64,000 nucleotides of DNA from Achromobacter pestifer (lineage in GTDB: Bacteria > Pseudomonadota > Gammaproteobacteria > Burkholderiales > Burkholderiaceae_B), in the NCBI RefSeq assembly GCF_902859625.1, contig NZ_CADIJX010000003.1:434001-498000 (forward strand), written 5' to 3'. The notes under the pieces were generated by a model that worked only from the letters and a program-made list of their open reading frames with translations, searched no databases and was not told where the DNA came from. Shown in pieces: positions 1 through 9,600 of the stretch (position 1 is the stretch's first letter; each line of letters begins with the position of its first letter). The position numbers and the translations under genes are program-made.

Positions 1-417
1 GATGACCTTGAACACCCAACGCCGTTGGGAGTCCATGGGCTCAACGATCTTGACGCTGGCGGCCAGGCTTAGCAACGGCACCTGTTTTTCCAGCGCGATG
101 GGCACCAGTGCCAACGTTGAGGGCGTGACCGATGTGCCCAGAATCACGTCCACGTTGTGTTCGTCGACCAGGCGGCGAAAGGCGCGGGCGGCTTGCGTCG
201 TGTCGGAGGCGTCATCCAGGATGATGTAGCGGATGGCCTGGCCGGCCAGTTCGCGCGGCAGCAGGTCGATGGCGTTCTTGGCGGGTACGCCCAGCGATGC
301 GGCGGGCCCGGTCAGCGACAGCACGACGCCGATGTTGATGTCGGCGATGGCGGGGCTACAGGAAAGCAGGGCGCAGGAAAGCAGCGCCCCGGGAATGAGG
401 CGTATGGGGGATTTCAA
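1..417 (-). CDS. Branched-chain amino-acid-type ABC transporter substrate-binding protein, 3' end outside window
   Basis: The window holds only the first 139 codons. The start is TTG at 417-415, preceded by AGGAG at a 7-nt spacing; no ATG is better placed. Residues 1 to about 25 form a signal peptide containing LLSCALLSCSPAIA, with a possible lipobox. The mature start DINIGVVLSLTGPAASLG is the typical opening of the LivK/Peripla_BP_6 family, followed by an IDLLPRELAG and LDDASDTTQAARAFRRL stretch like that family's first lobe. The product would bind a solute in the periplasm for an ABC importer. The gene is divergent from the LysR gene at 515, a common arrangement for regulator and target. 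The ligand cannot be predicted. Confidence 0.8.
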   Translation of the reverse strand, partial: MKSPIRLIPGALLSCALLSCSPAIADINIGVVLSLTGPAASLGVPAKNAIDLLPRELAGQAIRYIILDDASDTTQAARAFRRLVDEHNVDVILGTSVTPSTLALVPIALEKQVPLLSLAASVKIVEPMDSQRRWVFKVI

Positions 418-514
418 GATTTGTCTCCTAGTCGGAACGCCGATCTGCGCGGCGCTTGACAGCAAGATAGGCAGACGCGGAATATGCGTCAATGTCATGG
501 GTCTAATACTGGGA

Positions 515-1447
515 ATGCACGTCATGCATAACGAGAAGTTCGACCTGAATTTGCTTGCCGTATTCGACAGCCTGCTGCGCGAACGCAGCGTGACCCGCGC
601 GGGCGAACAACTGGGCTTGTCACAAAGCGCGATGAGCCACGCAGTGAACCGGTTGCGATCGTTCTTTGATGACCCGCTATTCGTGAAGACGGGGCAGGGC
701 ATGCTGCCGACGCCAAAATCCGAGAGCCTGGCGCCAGCGATTCTGGACCTGATGGCGACGATACGTGCGCAGGTGCTGTCCCAGGCTCAGTTCGACCCTG
801 CGGTGGCGCGGCGCGCGTTCACGTTGTGCATGACGGACATGGGTGAACTGGTGTTCTTGCCGCCCCTGATCAAGCGGCTGCGCAAGCTGGCGCCCCATTG
901 CACATTGCGGTCCCGGCAGGTGCCGGTGCCCCAGATTGAACCCTTGCTGGCATCTGGCGAAGTGGATCTGGTCTTGGGGTCGTTGCGGGCCGCGCCGTCT
1001 GGGCTGTTTCAGCAGCAGCTGTTCATGCACAAGTTCGTCACGCTGGTCAGCGTGAAGAACGCAGAGGTGGGCGACGCCTTGACGCTGGATCAATTCCAGC
1101 GCATGCCGCAGATCGTGGTGACATTGGCGGGGCGATCGTCCGAGGCCTATGACAGCGCAATCGAAGAGCAAGGAATCAAGCGCAACATCTATTTGTCGAC
1201 GCCGCATTTCCTCGTGGTGCCTTTGCTGATCGACCAGCACCCAGACCTGATCGCGACCGTGCCGCAAGAGCTGGGCAATGTGTTTGCCGGTTACGGCTCG
1301 GTTCGCGTGCTTGAACCGCCGATGCCGCTACCGTCATTTGCGTTGCGGCAGCATTGGCATCCGCGGTTTCATCAAGATCCCGCCATTGTGTGGTTGCGGG
1401 AGTTGGTGAAGGAAACCTTCGATGCGTATCCCGTGATTCCCGACTAG
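515..1447 (+). CDS. LysR-family transcriptional regulator
   Basis: The product is 310 aa if started at ATG 515; an in-frame ATG at 524 is an alternative. An N-terminal winged HTH (about residues 10-70, with LGLSQSAMSHAVNRLR) is followed by a LysR substrate-binding domain. The sequence FDLNLLAVFDSLLRERSVT is typical of the NodD/NahR/LinR branch. It is divergent from the ABC binding-protein gene whose start lies 97 nt away, so it most likely controls that gene, with both promoters in 418-514. The stop overlaps the convergent end of the next gene by 4 nt. The inducer is unknown. Confidence 0.88.
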   Translation: MHVMHNEKFDLNLLAVFDSLLRERSVTRAGEQLGLSQSAMSHAVNRLRSFFDDPLFVKTGQGMLPTPKSESLAPAILDLMATIRAQVLSQAQFDPAVARRAFTLCMTDMGELVFLPPLIKRLRKLAPHCTLRSRQVPVPQIEPLLASGEVDLVLGSLRAAPSGLFQQQLFMHKFVTLVSVKNAEVGDALTLDQFQRMPQIVVTLAGRSSEAYDSAIEEQGIKRNIYLSTPHFLVVPLLIDQHPDLIATVPQELGNVFAGYGSVRVLEPPMPLPSFALRQHWHPRFHQDPAIVWLRELVKETFDAYPVIPD

Positions 1448-2868
1448 CTGGCCTGGGTGCGATCGCCAGGCGCTCTGCCAGTGATCGTTTTACGCTTGGT
1501 CCACGGCTTGTCGCAGCGTTGCCGATAAGCGTTCACTGCGTCGGAACTTGCCGGCTGGAAGTACGGATGCGGATACTCCGCCTGGCGCATCGCATCGTGC
1601 AGGCGCCGGCCCCACACGCATTGGGCTTGGGCTTCGTCCCACAGGCGCACGGCTTGTTCCGGCTGACCATTGCGCCACAGCGTCAGGCCGTAGTCCGCCA
1701 CGATTTCTTCGTTGCGCGGGATGTCGCGGTAGGACTCGTGCATCAGGCGCAAGCCTTCCGTGGTGTCGCCTTGCAAGGCCAGAATCCAGCCCAGGGTGCC
1801 CTGGTTGTACGGATTGGGCCCGGTGTTGCGGATGGACAGACGCGCCTGCGCCTGGGCGTCAGGCAGAAAGCTGGGAAAGTCCGCCAGGTAATAGGCAATC
1901 TCGTTGGCCAGATCGGGTTCGGTTCCGGCCGGCGCATGCCCGCGGCGGGCTTGGCGCTGTTGCAGTGTTTGGGAATCGGCCAGGGCCAGTTGCGGCATTT
2001 CCAGCAGGCGTTCCAGGTTCATGCGGTCTTGCAGCAGCTCTGTGTCTGTGCGCGTGAGCGATTCCGGAAAGCGCCACTGGCGGGCACGCAGCAGCCAGTG
2101 CCGGGCTTGATCTTGCTGGCCGGCCAGCAGTAGCAGGTGGGCCAGGTCCAGTTGCTGGCGCGGCGTGTCGGCGCACTGCATGGCGTTGATCAATGACTCC
2201 GCGCCGGCCGGGTCGTTCTGGCTGAACTTGCGGTTGATGGCGTCCAGCTCGGCGAAACACGCCCGGTTGTAAATGAGCGGTGCGTCGATTGACAGGGAAA
2301 GCGACGCTGCCGGCACGTCATGACTGAAATAGGCCGTGGCGCCTTGGCGCGTGGTGTAGCCCAGGTCCACCCATTGTTCGCCCCAGCGCTGGCGCATGGT
2401 CATGATGTAGGGCCAGGCGGGAAGGGGCCCGTTGTCGCCGCTGGAATTCAGCTGGAAAAAGTGGCCCCAGGCGCCGTCGCCAATACGGCGGATCAGCGTG
2501 AAGTCCTTTGCGGCGTGCGGCAATTGAGTCCAGACCCAGGCGGTTCGGCCCTGTGCATCGGTGACGCCATGCAGGATGCCGTCCTGGCTGGGGGTGTTCT
2601 GAATGCTGTCGTCCTTGCCGGTCACGAACAGCCGGTACGGCGTGTTGGGCGCCGGTGCGATGCTGTCGCCGTCCGTCGGCAGGACAAGCGTCAGGCTGCG
2701 GCCATGCTTGCCGACCCCGAACTGCGGCATGCCGGCGGGGGGCGATGAGGCGTGAACGGCCGATTTGTGGGGCGCGGGAGTTTCGGCGGCCTGAACGGCG
2801 GGCAGCAGCAGCCATAGGGCGGCGGCGAACACGAGCGGGGTGATCGGAGTGTGCTGCGAAGACGTCAT
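1444..2868 (-). CDS. Secreted TPR-type protein linked to the T6SS, function unknown
   Basis: The product is about 474 aa from ATG 2868; an in-frame GTG at 2889 would add 7 residues, and neither has a clear Shine-Dalgarno sequence. The N-terminus (to about residue 28, ending PAVQA) is a Sec signal peptide, so it is periplasmic or exported. Residues about 45-190 look beta-rich and contain GVTDAQGRTAWVW, resembling the short beta modules seen with T6SS spike proteins. The C-terminal half is helical with TPR-like repeats (for example LLLAGQQDQARHWLLRAR and YGLTLWRNGQPEQAVRLW). It is last in a leftward run after the PAAR gene and the 28-residue-repeat gene. It could be an immunity or accessory factor; I do not recognise a named family. 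Confidence 0.6.
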   Translation of the reverse strand: MTSSQHTPITPLVFAAALWLLLPAVQAAETPAPHKSAVHASSPPAGMPQFGVGKHGRSLTLVLPTDGDSIAPAPNTPYRLFVTGKDDSIQNTPSQDGILHGVTDAQGRTAWVWTQLPHAAKDFTLIRRIGDGAWGHFFQLNSSGDNGPLPAWPYIMTMRQRWGEQWVDLGYTTRQGATAYFSHDVPAASLSLSIDAPLIYNRACFAELDAINRKFSQNDPAGAESLINAMQCADTPRQQLDLAHLLLLAGQQDQARHWLLRARQWRFPESLTRTDTELLQDRMNLERLLEMPQLALADSQTLQQRQARRGHAPAGTEPDLANEIAYYLADFPSFLPDAQAQARLSIRNTGPNPYNQGTLGWILALQGDTTEGLRLMHESYRDIPRNEEIVADYGLTLWRNGQPEQAVRLWDEAQAQCVWGRRLHDAMRQAEYPHPYFQPASSDAVNAYRQRCDKPWTKRKTITGRAPGDRTQAS

Positions 2869-2997
2869 AGGGACTGCTTGGGATGCCACGATGAAGAACG
2901 TGGCCGGATTGTGCCCGACAACGCACGCCGGGGCGAATCCGGGTGGACGGCATCTGGCGTCATGCGCCAGCCGGGGGAACGCTGACGGTGGGGCGGT

Positions 2998-3273
2998 TCA
3001 GCCGCCGCCGTGCTCCAGCCGGTAGAACTGCTGACTGGCGATCAGCGTGGCGCCGCAGGACGTCTTCATGCCTTCCAGCGCGGTGCGCCGATCGGAGCTG
3101 ACGCCAGGCGAGCCTTCGACGATGACATGCTGGCCCGCGCATTTCGGGCACGTCACGCGGTCACCCAACCGAGCCATGGGTTGTCCGAAGATCATCACCG
3201 TGTCGTCGCCTGTGGCGACCACCCCGCCGTGCGAGGTACGGTCGCCCTTGCGTATCACCGATCGTTGCGCCAT
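2998..3273 (-). CDS. PAAR-domain protein (T6SS spike tip)
   Basis: A 91-aa protein made entirely of one PAAR-type domain. It shows RKGDRTSHGGVVATG near the start, a central ARLGDRVTCPKCAG, and EGSPGVSSDRRTALEGMKTSCGATL towards the end. Such proteins form a small cone, often zinc-bound, that sharpens the VgrG trimer. There is no C-terminal toxin extension, so it is a stand-alone tip and could serve any of the three VgrGs here. It sits 36 nt downstream of the repeat-protein gene on the same strand and is likely co-transcribed with it. The ATG lacks a strong Shine-Dalgarno sequence nearby. Confidence 0.85.
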   Translation of the reverse strand: MAQRSVIRKGDRTSHGGVVATGDDTVMIFGQPMARLGDRVTCPKCAGQHVIVEGSPGVSSDRRTALEGMKTSCGATLIASQQFYRLEHGGG

Positions 3274-3309
3274 GGCTGTGGAGGGCTCCAGGAGAGTGGT
3301 AAAGAGTGC

Positions 3310-3561
3310 TTACAGATATGCGCCGTCCGGCGCCATTCTGGCAGTGCCGATCACGAAGCTGCCGTCGGGGGCCATGCGAACGGGGCCATCTCCACCCAGG
3401 TAGCGGCCATTGGGAGCGCGCTGCGGCGTTCCGGCAACATAGGTGCCGTCGGGGGCGCGCGTGATGGGGCCGCCGTCACCGACGTAAGTGCCATCTGGGC
3501 AGCGGCGCGGTGTGCCAATGATGAAGTGACCGTCAGGCATTTGGTGGAAGGACTTGGTCAT
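3310..3561 (-). CDS. Small 28-residue-repeat protein next to PAAR, unknown function
   Basis: An 83-aa protein starting at ATG 3561, preceded by AAGGA; the reading frame stays open upstream to 3633 but only this ATG has a ribosome site. After seven residues the whole protein is 2.7 copies of a 28-residue unit of the form PDG-x-x-x-x-GT...PDG-x-Y-x-G-G/D-GP-x. Units cover residues 8-35, 36-63 and 64-83, and each contains two PDG/PNG turns. It has no signal peptide, cysteine pairs or membrane segment. The regular turn-strand spacing suggests a beta structure. Its place directly before the PAAR gene suggests a role at the spike tip. I do not know a named function. Confidence 0.7.
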   Translation of the reverse strand: MTKSFHQMPDGHFIIGTPRRCPDGTYVGDGGPITRAPDGTYVAGTPQRAPNGRYLGGDGPVRMAPDGSFVIGTARMAPDGAYL

Positions 3562-3736
3562 CGCAGTTCCTTGCTGTCGGGAACAGGAATGATATCGAGG
3601 GTGCGTGATGCGCTTTGTAATAGGACGTGTCATCTTAGAACGTAAGCGCGTTACAGATATGGGATGATCGGACCTCTTTCGGGCGGTCTGACTCGCAAGC
3701 GGGACGGCCGTGAATCAGCCATTCAACAAGACCAAT

Positions 3737-4855
3737 ATGAGCAATATCGACCCATTGCTGGAACCCATTGCGGGCGATGCGCCTTGCGGCACCGACATGG
3801 TGTTCTCGGCCGAGTTCGACGCCATCCGTGAAGCCCGCCGCCACGACGATCCGCATCTGGATCAAGGCGATTGGATCATCGACATCAAAGAGGCCGATTG
3901 GCCAAAGGTGATCGGCATCTGCACCGAAGTGCTGCGGGATCGCAGCAAGGACGTGCGCGTGGCGGCTTGGCTGGCCGAGGCCTGGGCCAAGACGCGCGGT
4001 TTTGCGGGTTTGCGTGACGGCTTTCTGCTGGTGGACGGCCTGTGCCGGCGCTATTGGGACGGCCTGCATCCCGTGCCCGAGGAAGGCGATGTGCAGCAGC
4101 GCGTGGGCAATCTGGCCTGGCTGCTGTCGCGCTCCCAGCAATTGATCCGTGAATTGCCGTTGACGCAATCCGAAGGCGGTCGCTTTGGCGCGGCGCTTTG
4201 GGACAGTGCGGCGCAACTGGCCAACGCGGTCAAGCGCACGCCACAGCATGCCGCGGACCTGACGCGCGGCAAGGTCACCATGGACCAGTTCGATGCTGCG
4301 CGCCGAGACACGCCGCCGGCCTTCTATTCCGAACTGGAAGCCAATCTGCAAAGTTGCTTTGCGGCGGTCGACGTGCTGGAGGCGACGCTGAACGAACGCC
4401 TGGGTGATGAGGGCCCCGCATTTTCGCCCGTGCGCGATGCGCTCAGGGATGTCACGGCGTTGACGCATCGCTTTGCGCGCGAGGCCGGGCTGCTGGTGCG
4501 TGCCGACCTGGCGCCTCTTGTACCGGCCACGCCTGATGCGGGGACCTTGCCCGCCGCTACCCGACTGGAGCCCTCCTTGTCCGCCGACACGCCCTCCGCA
4601 TCCGCCACGCCTGCCGGGCCCGCCCGTGGGCCGCTGCAAACCCGTGATCAGGCCTTGGCGCAGTTGCGTGAAGTGGCCGAATTCTTCCGCCGCACCGAAC
4701 CTCATAGCCCGGTGGCCTATCTGGCCGACAAGGCTGCCAGCTGGGGTGAGATGTCGCTGCACCTGTGGCTGCGCACCGTCGTCAAGAACGGCGATGCCTT
4801 GTCGGGGCTGGAAGAGCTGCTGGGCGTACCCAAACCGCCTGATGGCAATAGCTGA
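3737..4855 (+). CDS. tssA: TssA, T6SS baseplate/cap protein
   Basis: The product is 372 aa from ATG 3737. An upstream in-frame GTG at 3710 would add nine residues, but the family normally opens as here with NIDPLLEPI...APCGTD. The N-terminal ImpA domain (residues about 1-150) contains the conserved DWPKVIGICTEVLRDRSKDVRVAAWLAE region and CRRYWDGLHP. The C-terminus has a short helical tail, RTRDQALAQLREVAEFFRR-like, followed by EPHSPVAYL. TssA coordinates baseplate, tail-tube and sheath assembly in the cytoplasm. It is a single-gene rightward unit, convergent with ompA; a strong hairpin separates the two stops. Confidence 0.9.
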   Translation: MSNIDPLLEPIAGDAPCGTDMVFSAEFDAIREARRHDDPHLDQGDWIIDIKEADWPKVIGICTEVLRDRSKDVRVAAWLAEAWAKTRGFAGLRDGFLLVDGLCRRYWDGLHPVPEEGDVQQRVGNLAWLLSRSQQLIRELPLTQSEGGRFGAALWDSAAQLANAVKRTPQHAADLTRGKVTMDQFDAARRDTPPAFYSELEANLQSCFAAVDVLEATLNERLGDEGPAFSPVRDALRDVTALTHRFAREAGLLVRADLAPLVPATPDAGTLPAATRLEPSLSADTPSASATPAGPARGPLQTRDQALAQLREVAEFFRRTEPHSPVAYLADKAASWGEMSLHLWLRTVVKNGDALSGLEELLGVPKPPDGNS

Positions 4856-4867
4856 GGGCGGTTAAAG

Positions 4868-4901
4868 GCAGGCGACCCGCTTGGCTGGCGGGGACGCCTG
4901 C
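4868..4901. terminator. Bidirectional hairpin between convergent tssA and ompA
   Basis: GCAGGCG (4868-4874) pairs with CGCCTGC (4895-4901), and inside it CCCGC (4876-4880) pairs with GCGGG (4888-4892) around a 7-nt loop. It lies between the tssA stop (4855) and the ompA stop (4914). There is no run of T on either side, so termination efficiency is uncertain. Confidence 0.6.
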
Positions 4902-4913
4902 GGTCGCGCCGCG

Positions 4914-5708
4914 CTAGCGGCTTGCCCGGAATTCGATGCGACGGTTCTTGGCGCGGCCTTCCGCCGTGGCGTTGGTCGCCACCGGTTGGTCGGGCCCCGC
5001 GCCCAGGGTTTCAAAACGGGCGGGTGGCAAGCCCTTGTCCACCAGATAGGCCCTGACGGCATCCGCGCGCGCCTGGCTTAGCGCCAGGTTGGTGCTGCGG
5101 CTGCCGGAACTGTCCGTATGGCCGATGATCTGCACTTTTTCGCTATGCAGCTTTGGGACGACATCAGCCACCAGGTCCAGCAACTCGCGTCCACGCGGCG
5201 TCAGCGTGGTGCTTCCGGTCTCGAATTCCACGACTCGATTGGTCAGCAGCTTGTCCAGCTGGCCCTGCTCGTCCTTGCTGGCCGACACGCGCAGGCCGTT
5301 GACAATCTTGTAGGTGGGATTCAGTGACGTCGCGAACGCGCTGGCGATCTGCTGTCGCGATGCCTCGTTCTGCACCTCGCCGCGCAAGCGGATCTGTGTG
5401 CCGTCGATTTCCAGCTGGCCGCGGTTGATCTGCTTCAACGGTGGGCCGATCAGCTTGCCGACGTGCTCCGACCAGTTGGGTGGCGCTACGACGCCGCCGA
5501 CATCGATCTGGTCAATCACATTGCCCACGCCGTAGACCTGTTGCAGCCGCGCCAGTACATCGGCTTTGGTGGCTTCGTCTGGCACGGAGCCGCTGGCGAC
5601 GACTTGGCCCGGTTGCGGGACGACGTTGGCCGGAACGACCGTTGCGCCGTCCTGGGCCGCCGCAACGCATGAAAACAGCGTTGCAATGAGAAGGAGAGAG
5701 ACGCGCAT
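4914..5708 (-). CDS. T6SS-associated OmpA-family protein
   Basis: A 264-aa protein starting at ATG 5708, 2 nt after the tagF stop. A signal peptide (residues 1-18, LLLIATLFSCVAAAQ) is followed by a BON-like region (about 30-150) and a C-terminal OmpA peptidoglycan-binding domain (about 160-264). The binding motif is clear: VEFETGSTTLTPRG, IIGHTDSSGSRSTNLALSQARADAVRAY split over two segments, and GRAKNRRIEF. It probably anchors the secretion complex to peptidoglycan. TssL here lacks such a domain, which makes this protein a likely substitute (inference). It is the last gene of the M15 peptidase-tssM-tagF-ompA unit. Confidence 0.85.
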   Translation of the reverse strand: MRVSLLLIATLFSCVAAAQDGATVVPANVVPQPGQVVASGSVPDEATKADVLARLQQVYGVGNVIDQIDVGGVVAPPNWSEHVGKLIGPPLKQINRGQLEIDGTQIRLRGEVQNEASRQQIASAFATSLNPTYKIVNGLRVSASKDEQGQLDKLLTNRVVEFETGSTTLTPRGRELLDLVADVVPKLHSEKVQIIGHTDSSGSRSTNLALSQARADAVRAYLVDKGLPPARFETLGAGPDQPVATNATAEGRAKNRRIEFRASR

Positions 5709-5710
5709 GG

Positions 5711-6694
5711 TCAGGCTCCGGTGAAAACTTCGCGGAAGGTGTCCAGCGCCGTGCGCAAGGACAGCCGCGGTTGATCCAGATAGCTGGAGAGCTTGGCCAG
5801 GCCATGGCTGGCTGACACGTGGTTGCGCACCCAAGGCGCGTTTTCCAGCACGATGTGTTGTTCGGCGAACGCTTGTGGGGTGGAGAGCAGGCTGGCCAGC
5901 GTTTGTGGCGATGCGCCGCGAAAGCCGGCCACCAGCCGATGTTTGCCCGCGATGCGGCCGATGAAAATCGTGATCTCGAAATCCGCGCGGGACAAGAACG
6001 GCGAGATCAACGTCATCCAGTACGCGGCCACCAGGTTCATGTAGAGCGGGTCGTCCGGCAGCGGCAGGGCCAGTCCTTTGTCCAACTGCGAGGATCCGCT
6101 GGACATGACGGGTTCCAGCAGGATGCCCAGCGCCAGGACAATGTCGTGCACGCTGGCGGCATGGCCGTTGCTACGCAGCATGGCTTGCAGGCGTTCAAGG
6201 GTCTGCAAGTCCACGAAGGCGTCGAAGCCGTCATCGGCCGCCGTGCGGATTTCACCTTCCAGTTCGTTCAGCTGCTGCAAGGCCGCGCTGGGGTCGGCGT
6301 CGCTCATCAGCAGATTGGCCGCACCGCTCATGCGGTTCCACATCCTGCTGAAAGCGATGGGGCTGCGCGCAATGAATTCCAGCGGCCGTTGCACTTCAAG
6401 GGACGTGGCCGACAGGAAGGGAAAGCGCCGCCCTGACTGGTCCTGGCTGGGCTGTATATGGCCCGCGATGGCCAGCTTGCCGCGCGAGCCCAGGATGGCG
6501 AATGGGGTGGGCGCGGTGTCGTCGTAAAGCGCCTTCCAATGCGGTTCCTGCGCCAGGATCTCCATGGTATTGGCGACCCAGGCGTCCAGCGTAGCCATCA
6601 GCTGGGGGTGCGAGGTGTTCTTCACGAAATCGCCGCGCGAGGGAATCTTGCCGAAGTAGGCCGTTCGGAACAGGGGGGACTGCACGTTGCTCAT
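5711..6694 (-). CDS. tagF: TagF, T6SS post-translational regulator
   Basis: A 327-aa protein overlapping tssM by 4 nt (ATGA), so translation is coupled. The N-terminus shows the TagF/ImpM signature YFGKIPSRGDFVK, then LDAWV and a DQSGRRFPF segment typical of the family. In Pseudomonas aeruginosa TagF represses the T6SS by binding Fha1, and threonine phosphorylation counteracts it. No Fha, PpkA or PppA gene is visible in this window, so its partner here is unknown. It is longer than minimal TagF proteins and carries a C-terminal extension of unclear function. Confidence 0.9.
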   Translation of the reverse strand: MSNVQSPLFRTAYFGKIPSRGDFVKNTSHPQLMATLDAWVANTMEILAQEPHWKALYDDTAPTPFAILGSRGKLAIAGHIQPSQDQSGRRFPFLSATSLEVQRPLEFIARSPIAFSRMWNRMSGAANLLMSDADPSAALQQLNELEGEIRTAADDGFDAFVDLQTLERLQAMLRSNGHAASVHDIVLALGILLEPVMSSGSSQLDKGLALPLPDDPLYMNLVAAYWMTLISPFLSRADFEITIFIGRIAGKHRLVAGFRGASPQTLASLLSTPQAFAEQHIVLENAPWVRNHVSASHGLAKLSSYLDQPRLSLRTALDTFREVFTGA

Positions 6695-9600
6695 TGCGGC
6701 GCTCCGGGTCGCGGCTGGGCGGCGGGTTCAGGGGAGGTACCCACCACGGAAGAGGGCAGGCGCAAGTTGCGCAAGCCCTGGCTGCCGGGCTCGCTGCCAC
6801 CGGCACCGGGTGCCTGGGCATTGCTGATGATGCGCAGCTTGACGGGCACGGTCACGTTGGACTTGCCCCAGCTCATGTTGAAACTGCCGTCCGGGTTGGA
6901 CGTGCGTTGGGCGGTGGAGATCAGGCGTTCCAGGCCGAAGCGGCCGGGCTCGTTGACGATCTCGACCACGCTGCCGTCGAACGTCGTGGCGGTGATGCGG
7001 GCACCGGGAGCGCCTTGTGCGTTAGGCCATACGAAATTGACCCATTGCGGCGGCGTATTGCGGTAGCGCAGCTGCTGGCCGTCGATCTCGATGGTGTACT
7101 CGGTGACGCCGCCCGCCGGCTTCGGTTGGATCTGGAACAGCGTCTGCGGCTGGCTGGCGGCGCCGCCGCCTGCCGCGCCGCCCGACAAGGGCGCGACCCA
7201 TTGCGCGAAATTGGCCGTGAAGGTCGGTTGCAGGCTGACGCCCATGTCGCCCCAGGTGCGCGCGGTGAGGATATCGCCGCGTCGCACGGTCAGCGGCCCC
7301 AGCGTGTCATTGACGTACTTGGCGATGCTGCCTTGCGGCCCGAACACTTGGCCGATCTCATCGCTGCTGGCTTCCACGCTGGCGCGGCCGGCGAAGGGAT
7401 ACTTTTCAGCCAGCGTCAGGTTGAAGGGCTGATAGACCTGCGCATTCCAGACCTTGTTCAGTTCCGACTCGGCGGGTTGCATCGTGACGGAATAGGCTTG
7501 AATCAGCGGGCGCACCAAGAGCGGGCGCAGCGTTTCGCGTTGCGTCGCGCTCATGCCTGCCAACATCTGTTCGTCCACCAGCTTCAAGGCGTCCGCCAGT
7601 TCCGAGTCCTTGCCTTCCAGCGTCTGCCGCATCAGCGTCAACGCGCCAGGCCCAGGATCGCCCTGGTTGTTCAGCAGGTTGAAGCGCGTGCGGATCTTGG
7701 AAAGGGCTCCCATGTAGTTGCCCAGCAGCGATTGGTTTTCCCGCGTGACCACCAGCCGCGCCACGTCCGAGAACTCACGGCCGATGGGGCCCATGGGTAG
7801 CGCTTCGCCATTCGCGGCGGTGGCGGTGGGGGCGGGCGGCGTCTGGCGCAGGATCACGCGCTTGAACCAGCCGACCACGCCGCTTTGGGCCTGTTGCAGC
7901 CCGGCGTTGATCAACGAGGGGTTGTCCCAGGAGGTCTGCTCGTAGGTCGTGTTGATGAGCTTGGCGATGGGGGAGGTCTGCGGATCGCCCAGGCGGTTCA
8001 TGGCGGTCACGGACTGATCGAAACTGGTGAACGGCTTGATCGTCACGCCGCGCAGGAACTTCTGCCATTCCTCGGCGTATTCCGTCTTGTACATCGTCGC
8101 CAGGCTCTTCTGGATCTGCTCGGGACTGCCTTCCAGGGTCAGGTCGTCACGGGCGTTCACGCCCAGCACCCAATCGCTGGTCTGGACTTCCTTCTTGGCG
8201 GCTTCGCCGATCGCCGGCTGGATGTATTGTTCCCACGCCTCTCGCGTGAACGTGCCCGGGATGGCATAGCTGCCCGCCACCACGCCGGCGTCGTTCTCGC
8301 CGACGATGCGCGCCACCGTCATGGTCTGGAAGCGCGTTGCCGCGCGCGCCTTCAAGGTGGCGTAGGCGCGTTCGCGCGCCGGCATGCCCTGCATCACCGA
8401 ACGCAGGCTGCCCCGCGTTTTTTCCACCAGGGCCAGATTGGTCTCGATCTGAGGCCATCCCGCATCCGGTGCGCGGCTGACATAGAACGAGATCAGGCGC
8501 TCAGCGCTACGGATCAGTTGGTCGCGCGGCATGGCGCCGCGATTGGTTTCCAGCCAGCCGCGCCAGAAGCGCGTGATCTGGTCGGACAGGTGCGTGGGGT
8601 CCACGTGCTGATGATTGGCCATCATCAGATACGTCTTCAGCGCGTTGTAGGCGTCGTCCGCATTGGTGGGAGATGCATCCTGGAACAGCGTGTCGCCGCC
8701 CGAGTTGTGCGCGGCGCGCGCGGCCTGCGGCGCCGGTTGCGGGGTGCCACCGGCGGCAGCCGCCGCGGCCGAGGTGTCCACCTTCGCCAGGAAGTCCTCC
8801 AGGCTGGCCTTCACCGGCGTCAGCATGAATTGACGGGCGCCGTTGTAGTACTCGGCGAGCAGGCGTTGCTTCAGCACGTCTCCCTGATACAGGCCGAGCC
8901 CCAACGACCAGGGCCGGCTGGAGGAATAGCGGTCCAGCTGTTCGATGCGGTCCTGAAGGATCTCCATGGCTTCCAGCCGGCTTTGCAGGTCGGTGCGCTC
9001 GCTTTGCAGCCGCACCACTTTGTCCATGTCCGCCTGCACGTTCTGCGCCAACTGCCGATTGCCAAGGTAAGACCAGCTCCAGCCCCCCAGCACCAGGCCC
9101 AGCGCCAGCACCAGGCCGAAGAAAGTCAGGTAGCGCATGCGCGTCTTGGCCGGACTGGCGTGCTGGCGTACCAACTTCTTATCAGCGAAGATGACGCTGG
9201 AAAACAGATCACGCAGGAAGAAGCCGTTGTGCGAGGACACATTGCGCGGCTGCGCGCGTTGCGCGGGGTGCAGGTCAAAACGTTCGGCCAGGCGCTCGGT
9301 GGATGTGCTTTGCGCCACGCCTTCCTGCAAGGCGCTGGTGAAGTAGAAACCGCGGAATACTGGCTTGTACTGGAACGGGTTGGTCTCGAACAGCGTGGAA
9401 AGAAAGGTGCGCAGCGCAGGCTTGATCCCGGCGAATTCCAGGGGGAACGTCAACAGTCCCGGCGGCAATTCGCGATTGTTGCGCAGGGAGATCTGCGCAG
9501 TGCCCATCTCCTTCAGTCCTTCGTACAGCTCGTCAAAGCGCTCGTCAAACAGCGCCAGCACGTCGCGGTTCTCTTCCGCCCCATAAGGCAAGGTCGCACC

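Noticed and set aside
3625-3655. Weak dyad GTAA-GCGCG-TTAC upstream of tssA
   Set aside because: Four-base arms are too short to support an operator call.
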